This document shows positions 1 through 6,973 of a stretch of DNA of 21,712 bases, piece after piece. The first letter of the stretch is position 1; each line of letters starts with the position of its first letter. Origin of the DNA: an uncultured Saprospiraceae bacterium (lineage in GTDB: Bacteria > Bacteroidota > Bacteroidia > Chitinophagales > Saprospiraceae); NCBI GenBank assembly GCA_937959095.1, contig CALGLY010000350.1, forward strand, positions 1 to 21,712, written 5' to 3'. The notes beneath the pieces were generated by a model that saw nothing but the letters and a program-made list of their open reading frames with translations, searched no databases and was not told where the DNA came from. The position numbers were made by a program, and so were the translations under genes.

Positions 1-249
1 CTACTGACTGTAACAGGGAATGATGCTATCGTGGACTGGGTAACTATTGAATTGCGACCAATGGGGGCAGCAAGTACGATTCAATTACAACAAGCAGCCC
101 TCATACAACGAGATGGCGATGTGGTAGATGCTCAAGGTAATTCACCGATTTATCTTGGTGGTAGTCTCCCCACAGGAAGTTATCATGTGGCTATTCGTCA
201 CCGTAACCATTTGGGAGTAATGAATACTACGGCAGTAATCGTAAATTAG
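1..249 (+). CDS. C-terminal end of a secreted or surface protein (5' end outside window)
   Basis: An open frame runs from base 1 to a TAG at 247-249 with no convincing start; the GTG at 31 lies inside conserved-looking sequence, so the gene almost certainly begins to the left of the window. The 82 visible residues contain VDWVTIELR, then ALIQRDGDVVDAQGNSPIYL, then GSYHVAIRHRNHLGVM. I recognise this pattern from C-terminal modules of large Lewinella/Saprospiria extracellular repeat proteins, where the beta-rich module usually continues well past the HRNHLGVM segment. Here the protein stops ten residues later (NTTAVIVN) and no T9SS sorting tail follows. A strong hairpin terminator begins 34 bases after the stop, which supports this as the true gene end. 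Function is unknown. The family link is from memory of the motif, not from a search. Confidence 0.75.
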   Translation, partial: LLTVTGNDAIVDWVTIELRPMGAASTIQLQQAALIQRDGDVVDAQGNSPIYLGGSLPTGSYHVAIRHRNHLGVMNTTAVIVN

Positions 250-282
250 ACCTTCAATAAAAATAAAATCTATTATACCAAA

Positions 283-313
283 AAGCCCCGCCCTGCAACG
301 CAGAACGGGGCTT
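283..313. terminator. Bidirectional intrinsic terminator between convergent genes
   Basis: An 8-bp perfect GC-rich stem (AAGCCCCG at 283-290, CGGGGCTT at 306-313) encloses a second small stem (CTGC 293-296, GCAG 300-303). It sits between the plus-strand gene ending at 249 and the minus-strand OmpA gene ending at 342. A run of A at 281-284 gives a short T-run on the minus strand, so it should end the OmpA transcript and may serve both genes. Confidence 0.85.
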
Positions 314-341
314 CTCACACTCAAAAGAGTCTATATTCTTA

Positions 342-1898
342 TTAACGACGGAACAAATCAAAGGTCACTCGACGATTTGTTTTACGTCCTGTTGCGGTAT
401 TGTTTTCAGCAATAGGACGTGTTTCACCATAACCTGCATGCGTGATGCGTGATGCAGTCACTCCTTTTTCTACTAGGTATTCGTAGCAACGCTTTGCACG
501 TTTTTCAGAAAGCATTTGATTGTAAGCACCATCGCCAGCACTATCGGTATGTCCTTCAATGCTAACATTGTAGCCGGGATACTCTTGCAAGATACGTGCA
601 ATTTCATCCATTTTCTCCAAAGAAGTCTGCTTGAAGTACGAACTATTCGACTCGAACTGGATGTTCTGTGCCGCAAATTCTAGTGTTCTCTTGTCTTCTT
701 CTTTTATTTCTTTCACAGGACAGCCATTATTATTCGCTGGGCCTGCTTCTGTTGGGCAGCGATCATTCTTATTCGCTATACCATCGTTATCACTATCTGG
801 GCAACCCATTAGACTTGCTTTCCCTGCTTCTGTTGGGCAGTTATCCTTCTTGTCTGCCACGCCATCATTGTCACTATCTGGGCAGCCATTTAGGTTTGCT
901 TTTCCTGCTGTGTTCGGACACTCATCATCTGCATCTGCTACGCCGTCGCCATCTGCATCTGCTACAGGGCAGCCATCGTTGCTTGCTGGGCCAGCTTCAT
1001 TCGGACACTTATCATCCGCATCCACTACGCCATCCTTATCTGCATCTGCTATCGGACAACCTTCATTATCTTTCGGGCCAGCTTCATTCGGACACTTATC
1101 TGTATTATCTGCCAAGCCATCGCCATCCGAGTCAGGACAACCATTCATAGCTGCAAGACCTGCTACGTTAGGGCAGCTATCATCTTTATCTGCTACACCA
1201 TCGCTATCCGAGTCTGGGCAACCATTCATTGCTGCTGTACCAATCACATTCGGGCATTGGTCATTCATATCTGTTATGCCATCGCCATCTGTATCAGGAT
1301 CTTTCTTTGGCTTTGGCGTATCACTGCCGCCAAATAGTGCTTTCACACCAAAGTTGTGTGCTAGGTGATTTTGCTTGCCATCAAGGTCTGCATAATCATC
1401 TAAACCTAAACGATATTCGGAGCGACCTTGTAAATAGAAATTGTCAAAAAGGCGTAAATCAAGTCCTACTCCTACAGGTACTTGAATACCTAAGCCTTGT
1501 CCTTCCACACCTATTGCACCCACTCCCGCGCTGATATATGGCACGAGTAAGCTACCTGCTTTAGCAAGTTGCAATTGAAGCAATGCTTCCAGTCCACCAG
1601 TCATCTTACTATTAGAATTTACGATATTACTAGCTGCATCGAGCGTAGGTAATTCTACAATACCAAGACGTGCTGGGATTTCTAAGTTCAATGCACCACC
1701 TAAATTTCTGTGGTAGGCAATTTTTGCTCCTATTGTCGTGTTTCCATCTGCATTGAATAAATCATCCACCGCAGGTGAATAATAATCAAAGGCAGTAAGG
1801 TTGTAGGATAAACCATTTTTATGGTTCGTATTTTGTGCAAAAGAGACTTGCACTATAAGTAGACTAGCTACTATAAGCGTAAAAAGTGTTTTTCTCAT
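342..1898 (-). CDS. OmpA-family outer membrane protein with seven thrombospondin type 3 repeats
   Basis: This 518-residue protein likely anchors the outer membrane to peptidoglycan. Residues 1-21 form a signal peptide ending SFAQ. Residues 23-190 are glycine-rich and look like an outer-membrane beta-barrel (YLQGRSEYRLGLDD near its end). Residues 202-394 hold seven calcium-binding TSP3 repeats of the form DxDxDGxxDxxDxCPxxxGxxxxxGCP, each with two cysteines. Residues 409-516 form the OmpA C-terminal domain; D452 in GHTDS and R467 in SEKRAKR are 15 residues apart, the spacing of the diaminopimelate-binding pair of OmpA. The ATG at 1896-1898 directly precedes the signal peptide. The gene is single: a terminator lies downstream, and a 272-base gap with a large hairpin lies upstream. 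The exact role (structural porin-like or adhesion) is not determined. Confidence 0.93.
   Translation of the reverse strand: MRKTLFTLIVASLLIVQVSFAQNTNHKNGLSYNLTAFDYYSPAVDDLFNADGNTTIGAKIAYHRNLGGALNLEIPARLGIVELPTLDAASNIVNSNSKMTGGLEALLQLQLAKAGSLLVPYISAGVGAIGVEGQGLGIQVPVGVGLDLRLFDNFYLQGRSEYRLGLDDYADLDGKQNHLAHNFGVKALFGGSDTPKPKKDPDTDGDGITDMNDQCPNVIGTAAMNGCPDSDSDGVADKDDSCPNVAGLAAMNGCPDSDGDGLADNTDKCPNEAGPKDNEGCPIADADKDGVVDADDKCPNEAGPASNDGCPVADADGDGVADADDECPNTAGKANLNGCPDSDNDGVADKKDNCPTEAGKASLMGCPDSDNDGIANKNDRCPTEAGPANNNGCPVKEIKEEDKRTLEFAAQNIQFESNSSYFKQTSLEKMDEIARILQEYPGYNVSIEGHTDSAGDGAYNQMLSEKRAKRCYEYLVEKGVTASRITHAGYGETRPIAENNTATGRKTNRRVTFDLFRR
717..1295 (-). repeat. In-gene tandem array encoding seven TSP3 repeats
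   Basis: Seven consecutive coding units of 27, 27, 29, 29, 27, 27 and 27 codons encode the calcium-binding linker of the OmpA-family protein (residues 202-394). Units 3 and 4 carry two extra residues (IA, VA) after the GCP. The DNA units remain similar enough that the opposite strand shows long open frames, which are artefacts of the repeat composition. The array could expand or contract by recombination. Confidence 0.85.
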
Positions 1899-1956
1899 AA
1901 TTACAGTTTGTAAATCAATTAAGAAGGTTTAACGTTTGAAAAAAAGTTGACTCTAA

Positions 1957-2029
1957 ATCTTATTCTAAAGTATTTTGTATTGCATGGAAAAGACCTTTTA
2001 GCTGCTTACAAAATACTTTAGAATAAGAT
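1957..2029. repeat. 23-bp perfect inverted repeat forming a long AT-rich hairpin
   Basis: Arms 1957-1979 and 2007-2029 are exact reverse complements, with a 27-base spacer that itself contains a small stem (AAAAG 1988-1992, CTTTT 1995-1999). It lies 59 bases upstream of the OmpA-family start codon and 142 bases downstream of the FG-GAP gene stop. No T-run follows directly on either strand, so it is not a textbook terminator. It could be a leader structure, a processing site or a MITE-like remnant. Confidence 0.8.
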
Positions 2030-2084
2030 CTAATAAGTAGTACCAAAAGTATTATTTATTTAATGCTACTTACTTATAGACGGG

Positions 2085-2107
2085 AAAAATGATATTTGGT
2101 CATTTTT
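2085..2107 (-). terminator. Possible weak terminator of the FG-GAP gene
   Basis: An 8-bp perfect stem (AAAAATGA 2085-2092, TCATTTTT 2100-2107) with a 7-base loop lies 64-86 bases beyond the minus-strand stop at 2171. The 3' side of the stem on the minus strand is a run of five T. The stem is AT-only at its base, so strength is doubtful. Confidence 0.35.
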
Positions 2108-2170
2108 AACATTGTCAATAGTTGTTATGGTTGTTTTAAAATTTGGAAAGTCCACTTTTTTTGATATAAA

Positions 2171-4600
2171 CTAATTACACATACGAACTAAATTTCCTGT
2201 ATATAAAAACTTCTGGTTTTGCCAAATTTGATAATTATAGATCCCTATTGCTAAGTTAGAACCATTTATTATAAAATGCTCATCATTACTAAGTATTTTA
2301 GGGTGAATTTCGATACCAAAAGTATTAAAAATGCGAATTTGATAAGTAGGAGCATCATTTTCCTTTATTGGTAGAGGAATCTTTACTTCTTCCGAAAAAG
2401 GATTGGGGTATGCCGTAAGTGCCTTTATAGTTGTCCCATTTTCTGCTCGATTGTGAAGCATTTCATCATAATTTGCCAGAAATAAAGCCTCTGGAAGCAC
2501 AGCAGTAGGAATACTCGTAACTAAAATATCTGTAACACCATCCTTATCAAAGTCATTCAATTGAATATCTCGTACACAATTCAAACCTTCGAGTGGTTCT
2601 AGTGCGAAATTCTGATTTCCGTCATTGAGTAAGACTTGTAAGCTGCTTGCTATTTGCTCCGCATTAAAGCAACTTTGTACAATATCCTTATCGCCATCGA
2701 GGTCAATATCTACTACTACAGGTGGCAAATCAGAATAGTAATTACTAGCTATATTTTTTTTGATGAATGTGCCAGATCTATTATTTTCATAGTACAATAT
2801 ATCGTCTGTGCAGCTTGATTCCGAGCAATATTGCAGTATATCCAAATAATTATCTGCATTCAAATCTACTAGGGTTGTTTCGCCTAAGGTGCTTTCCAAA
2901 TCAATTCGTGCATCCATATCAAATGTGCCAGTTCCATCATTTTTTAGAACGATCATTCTTGCTCCCTGCTGTACGAAAATATCTATCGCATCATCATTGT
3001 CTGCATCGTCTACTTGCATTTTTTGAATAGCGAGTGGTGATTGAATGAGGTGTTCTTCAGAGGTTTTTCCATCGTACCAAGATAAGGCTTGCGCTGCTCG
3101 TCTATACACTAAAACATCAGGAATGCCATCGCTATTGAAATCACCTACGAGCGGGCTAGTAGGCGTACAGCAATAAAAGGCAGCTTCACTAAAAGCATCA
3201 TCTACGGCTATCAAATAGCGATTTCTGAACTTATTCGTACCATCATTTTCCGACCATAAGGCTCGATTATAGGAAACGGTAAGTGCATCCAAATCACCAT
3301 CATTATCCATATCAAGGAGTTGCTCTATAGGCGCATCGGAAAGGAAAAGCTCCTCTGTGAAGCCACCTGCCCGATTATTAAAATAGGCTCTAGCTTCGTT
3401 ATCATAGGCAAAAAAAGCAAGCACATCCTCGTACCCATCATTATTGAGGTCAGTAATAGTAGTTTGTAAAATTCTTCCATTTTCTGCCACATCGGTATGC
3501 AGTAATTGAGCTGTACCATTGTTTTCATGTAGCAATAAATAGCGTTGTGCGCCTTCTACTTCTATGAAGTCAACGATTCCATCTTGGTTAGTATCTTCAG
3601 GCTGAATAGCGATTCCAAATACTGCCTTTGCGAGCATTGCTTCCCCTGAAAAGTTGTAGTTTTCTAAATTTTTAAGCCAATAAATTTCATCATTATCCAA
3701 GATAAATACTACATCGAGTAGCCCATCTCCATCCATGTGGTGCAGGTAGAAGTTGGCATCTTTATCTGAATCATAAGGTAAGTTTAGATTCCTATTTATT
3801 GTATTGGTGAATGTTCCATTATTTGCATTCAGATGTAGTGAAAGATTAACCGAATTCCCATCCCAAATAAATTGAGCAATATCCATATTGCTATCCTCAT
3901 TGAGTGTAGTGAGGTGGAAAAAGCTGTTTTGAGTTGTAGCTAGTAAAGATTCTATTTCTGCAAATCGCCCTCTAGTGTTATTCGACATGATGCGAATTCC
4001 GCTTGAACTGACCTCTATCAAATCTGGATAGTTGTCGCCATTCATATCGGCTATATGAGTTGGATGAAAATTAGTCTTCAACGTACTTTTTTTAAGGAAA
4101 TTTCCATCTGCATCATTGAGGTATATTCGGGTCATGGTTTCTTCTAAGAGAACAATATCTGTCCAGCCATCTCTATTCAAATCCTTTAATTCTATCGAAT
4201 TAGAGTTTGTGATGCCTTCATCAAGTATTGTTTTAGGGCTGAAGTTTCCATTACCTTTGTTTTGATACCAGATCAGTTTTGTCTCATTATTCAGCTCGAC
4301 GCTTACCACTAAGTCAGGCAAAGCATCTTTATTCAAATCGACTGCTGCTACCGAAAAATAAGGTGTAGTTGTATCAATTGGTTTTTGTCGGGTGTAGTTC
4401 GTTTGGGTAGTTCCTTCGTTTGGATACCAGGTCAGTCCGCTCGTACTGGCAACGACAATATCTAGCGTACCATCCTTATTGATGTCTGCTAGTGCATAGT
4501 CATTCGACTTACCCATACCATGAAATAGGATATTGGAAGGAGTTATCTGTCCTAGCACAACTAATGGGAGTGCTAGGATTAGTAGTACTAATCTTTTCAT
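2171..4600 (-). CDS. Secreted FG-GAP/VCBS repeat protein with T9SS type A sorting domain
   Basis: An 809-residue exported protein. Residues 1-18 are a signal peptide (MKRLVLLILALPLVVLGQ). From about residue 35 to 710 it carries many FG-GAP/VCBS units with calcium-loop cores such as ADINKDGTLDIVV (38-50), DLNRDGWTDIVLLE, DMDGDG-like and DIDLDGDKDIVQS, predicting one or two beta-propellers. The last 86 residues (724-809) match a type A T9SS sorting domain: YPNPF at 731-735, then YQIRIFNTFG, GIYNYQIW and a final G-x-LVR. The protein should therefore cross the outer membrane through the type IX system. Catalytic residues are not visible; binding or adhesion is the usual guess for such propellers. 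It probably forms its own transcription unit, with gaps of about 240-270 bases on both sides. Confidence 0.92.
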   Translation of the reverse strand: MKRLVLLILALPLVVLGQITPSNILFHGMGKSNDYALADINKDGTLDIVVASTSGLTWYPNEGTTQTNYTRQKPIDTTTPYFSVAAVDLNKDALPDLVVSVELNNETKLIWYQNKGNGNFSPKTILDEGITNSNSIELKDLNRDGWTDIVLLEETMTRIYLNDADGNFLKKSTLKTNFHPTHIADMNGDNYPDLIEVSSSGIRIMSNNTRGRFAEIESLLATTQNSFFHLTTLNEDSNMDIAQFIWDGNSVNLSLHLNANNGTFTNTINRNLNLPYDSDKDANFYLHHMDGDGLLDVVFILDNDEIYWLKNLENYNFSGEAMLAKAVFGIAIQPEDTNQDGIVDFIEVEGAQRYLLLHENNGTAQLLHTDVAENGRILQTTITDLNNDGYEDVLAFFAYDNEARAYFNNRAGGFTEELFLSDAPIEQLLDMDNDGDLDALTVSYNRALWSENDGTNKFRNRYLIAVDDAFSEAAFYCCTPTSPLVGDFNSDGIPDVLVYRRAAQALSWYDGKTSEEHLIQSPLAIQKMQVDDADNDDAIDIFVQQGARMIVLKNDGTGTFDMDARIDLESTLGETTLVDLNADNYLDILQYCSESSCTDDILYYENNRSGTFIKKNIASNYYSDLPPVVVDIDLDGDKDIVQSCFNAEQIASSLQVLLNDGNQNFALEPLEGLNCVRDIQLNDFDKDGVTDILVTSIPTAVLPEALFLANYDEMLHNRAENGTTIKALTAYPNPFSEEVKIPLPIKENDAPTYQIRIFNTFGIEIHPKILSNDEHFIINGSNLAIGIYNYQIWQNQKFLYTGNLVRMCN

Positions 4601-4747
4601 TTTTACAGTGCCTTTAATAAATGTAAGTGTTTCTAAAATCTGCTATAAATATAAGGCTTTGTAGGGGGGAATGTCAAGGAATGAAGGAAATGATATTTTT
4701 AGAGCTAAGAATTGTAGCTAAAATTTAGGGTATGTTTAAGTTTGAAG

Positions 4748-4809
4748 TTCAACTATAAGTATCAAACACAAGTCCGAAATTGGATTTGCACTTGACACTT
4801 GTAGTTGAA
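4748..4809. repeat. Long imperfect inverted repeat downstream of the M28 peptidase gene
   Basis: Arms 4748-4765 and 4792-4809 match at 16 of 18 positions; the two mismatches are transitions that could form G-U pairs on one RNA strand or the other. The 26-base loop contains further short complementarity. It begins 31 bases after the M28 stop codon and may end or stabilise that transcript, although no T-run follows on the minus strand. The rest of the 239-base gap (4601-4839) shows no gene. Confidence 0.7.
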
Positions 4810-4839
4810 TTTTATATTCTAATCAGATAGAGACGGTAA

Positions 4840-6456
4840 TTATCTCCTTCTCTCTCTCTTCTTCTGCGGCACATTTACTTCGATACGTTTATCGCGATTA
4901 GCTAATTCCCAAGTCGTATAAAATACCAACTGTCCAATCTTAGCCATTTTATCAAAGTTAATTTTCTCTACCGTATCCGATGGGCGGTGATAATCCTTAT
5001 GTGTTCCATTGAAATAGAAAATAGCGGGAATTCCTTTTTCTGCAAAGTTGTAATGATCCGAACGATAATAATATTGATTCGGGTCGTCTTCTGCATTGTA
5101 GGTATAATCCAATTCCAGCTGCGTATATTTTTTATTCGCCGCCTCATTGATTTCATGCAATTCTGTACTCAATCGGTCTGCACCAATCACATAGATGTAT
5201 TCTGGATTATCCGCATGTTTTTCATCCACACGACCTACCATATCCACATTTACATTTGCAACCGTATTTTCCAAAGCAAAAGTTGGAAATTCGGTATAGT
5301 ACTTCGAGCCAAGCAAGCCTTTTTCTTCTCCCGATACAAGCATACATAATACACTACGGCGCGGGCCATCACCTGCTTTTTTAGCCTCTGCAAAGGCCTG
5401 AGCCACCTCTATTACGGTAGATGTACCAGAACCATTATCATCTGCACCATTGAAGATGTCGTCACCGCGTTTACCCAAGTGGTCGTAGTGTGCCGTTACT
5501 ACCACAACCTCCTCTTTCAAGTTCGGATCTGTACCTTCAATGTAACCTAGCACATTCGAGCCAACGAGTTTTTTACTATTTTTCTTTTGTGCTAAAGAAA
5601 CCTTGGTAGGGAATGAAAAGACTTTTACACCACCTTTTGCCTTTGCTTTATCTCTGAATTTGATAACTTTCTTCGCCTTCTTCCCCATCAAATCCTTCGC
5701 TAGAGTAGAAGAAATGAAGACATGATTCGGGAATTCTTCTGTGTCATCAGCACCTTCTCCGATACTCATTCCACGCCCTAATAAAAAACGACGATTTTCT
5801 GCGATATTTTCTTTAATATTCGGGTCAATCACAAAGACAAATTTCGCGCCTTTTTGCTTCGCCAATTTCAACTTCTTATCCATATCCGTAGACCAATCGG
5901 ATAGTTCCTTTGTACCTGTCACTAAGGAATTACCGCTTGCATCCATTGGCTCGCCGCCGTACATGATAAGATTTTTGCCTGTTACATTAGCCGTCTTATA
6001 GTCATTGTAACGTGTATCTTCAATGCCATATCCTACAAAAGTAACCGTATTGATTGTTGCCGAAGGAAGGTCTTTGTTTTTCGTAGCAAAGCTGTAAAAA
6101 TCCCATAAATGACGATAGCCTTTTTTTCCTACATTCATAGCGACGCTATCCCAGCTTTCGCTACTATATACTATTTTTTGGAAATAGCTCTTTTCTTCGC
6201 CTACCTTTGGTAAGCCATAAGAACGAAATTTATCTGCTATGAAACGGGCAGCTTTTATTTGTCCGTCAGTGCCTGTTTCGCGGCCTTCAAATTGGTCGGA
6301 AGCCAAAGGAACAAGCAATTGCCGCAAATCATCTGCTGTGATGGTATTGGCATATTGGTCAGGTTCAATCGGTACGATCTCTACAGACTCTTGCGCCTGC
6401 ATAGCATAAGAACTGCACAGTAGGAAGAGTAGAAAATATATTCTTTTCATTGTCAA
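4840..6456 (-). CDS. Secreted M28-family zinc metallopeptidase
   Basis: A 538-residue protein with a signal peptide (residues 1-22, ending AMQAQ), so it is probably exported to the periplasm or beyond. The M28 catalytic core lies in the C-terminal half. It shows TAHYDHLG (H323), FNGADDNGSG (D339/D340, metal-bridging aspartate), SGEEKGLLGS (E377 general base, E378 metal ligand), NVDMVGR (D405) and HKDYHRPSD (H490). These are the five expected di-zinc ligands plus the catalytic glutamate, so the enzyme looks active. Residues of about 130-290 form an inserted region in the position of a PA-like domain. The likely activity is aminopeptidase on peptides; the exact substrate is unknown. The C-terminus is strongly basic (KKRERRR) and there is no T9SS tail. 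The start is ATG at 6456, with another in-frame ATG two codons later that would serve equally well. Confidence 0.93.
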   Translation of the reverse strand: MTMKRIYFLLFLLCSSYAMQAQESVEIVPIEPDQYANTITADDLRQLLVPLASDQFEGRETGTDGQIKAARFIADKFRSYGLPKVGEEKSYFQKIVYSSESWDSVAMNVGKKGYRHLWDFYSFATKNKDLPSATINTVTFVGYGIEDTRYNDYKTANVTGKNLIMYGGEPMDASGNSLVTGTKELSDWSTDMDKKLKLAKQKGAKFVFVIDPNIKENIAENRRFLLGRGMSIGEGADDTEEFPNHVFISSTLAKDLMGKKAKKVIKFRDKAKAKGGVKVFSFPTKVSLAQKKNSKKLVGSNVLGYIEGTDPNLKEEVVVVTAHYDHLGKRGDDIFNGADDNGSGTSTVIEVAQAFAEAKKAGDGPRRSVLCMLVSGEEKGLLGSKYYTEFPTFALENTVANVNVDMVGRVDEKHADNPEYIYVIGADRLSTELHEINEAANKKYTQLELDYTYNAEDDPNQYYYRSDHYNFAEKGIPAIFYFNGTHKDYHRPSDTVEKINFDKMAKIGQLVFYTTWELANRDKRIEVNVPQKKRERRR

Positions 6457-6725
6457 ATAATATTAAAATAATGAGTTCACGATTTCTGTTCTTAGCTTCA
6501 AGTTGTAAAGCACTAGGTATTAAGTAAAATAGCACGTAGCTTCTATTAATAGCAACTTGTCATTAAGTTGGAATTAAAAAGAGTAACTTTTTATTGTACT
6601 TAGTACGTAATTTTCCCGCGAAGATAGAAAATATTAGAATTGCTTCTATTGAAAAAGATGTAAAGGAAAGCGGCTTAACTTGATAATCCATTACCAAAAT
6701 TTGCCATCCGAAAGAAAAATCCTAC

Positions 6726-6940
6726 CTTGCTTATGATATTAGACTTTATTCACAAGAAATGCTATGAATTAAAAACATTCTTTTCCACCCTATCCTGCCC
6801 GTTCGCGGAGCAGGCGGGCTTCGTTCCAAAAATACTCAATATACACGGGATATATTCGCTTTTTGTGCCTTGATAGAGTGAAAAATAATTACTTTTTCTT
6901 CTATAGTATTTTTTGTAAATAAAGTCTATTTTAGGACAAG
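6726..6940. repeat. Nested imperfect palindrome, element 1 (about 215 bp)
   Basis: Three arm pairs fold the region on itself. Outer arms around 6726-6741 and 6927-6940 are loosely complementary. Middle arms 6742-6765 and 6903-6926 match at 21 of 24 positions, all mismatches being transitions. Inner arms 6777-6794 and 6872-6889 match at about 15 of 18. The centre holds a GC-rich core at 6794-6819. The right end is 33 bases before the yifB start codon, so the element probably lies in the yifB promoter or leader. Its architecture is shared with 9438-9644 and 17777-17962. Confidence 0.75.
6794..6819. repeat. GC-rich dispersed core repeat, copy 1
   Basis: The segment begins CCTGCCCG and ends CGGAGCAGGCGGGC, with CCTGC/GCAGG and GCCCG/CGGGC as nested inverted pairs. 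It is nearly identical to 9468-9493 (only the few central bases differ) and is far more GC-rich than its surroundings. Short GC-rich repeats of this kind recur between genes in Bacteroidota genomes. Confidence 0.8.
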
Positions 6941-6973
6941 AGTCTTTTTTCTCATACAAAAAATCACCTTCCG

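Larger units (their letters stand above)
6457..6973. other. Gene-free divergent region between M28 peptidase and yifB
   Basis: These 517 bases separate divergent genes and so should hold promoters for both, but I see no convincing Bacteroidota TAnnTTTG box. The right-hand 215 bases (6726-6940) are a nested palindrome described separately. The left part is AT-rich, with only short inverted segments such as TTCAAGTTG near 6500 and CAACTTG near 6553. A 65-codon minus-strand open frame at 6762-6959 falls inside the palindrome and is not a credible gene. Confidence 0.6.

Noticed and set aside
631..1368. Long plus-strand open frames (245 and 160 codons) over the OmpA gene
   Set aside because: They are antisense to the TSP3 repeat array; the periodic composition keeps other frames open, and the translations are serine/proline- or leucine/histidine-rich repeats without domain sense.
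6762..6959. 65-codon minus-strand open frame in the M28-yifB gap
   Set aside because: It lies wholly inside the nested palindrome and includes the GC-rich core repeat; the translation is low-complexity and unlike any protein I recognise.
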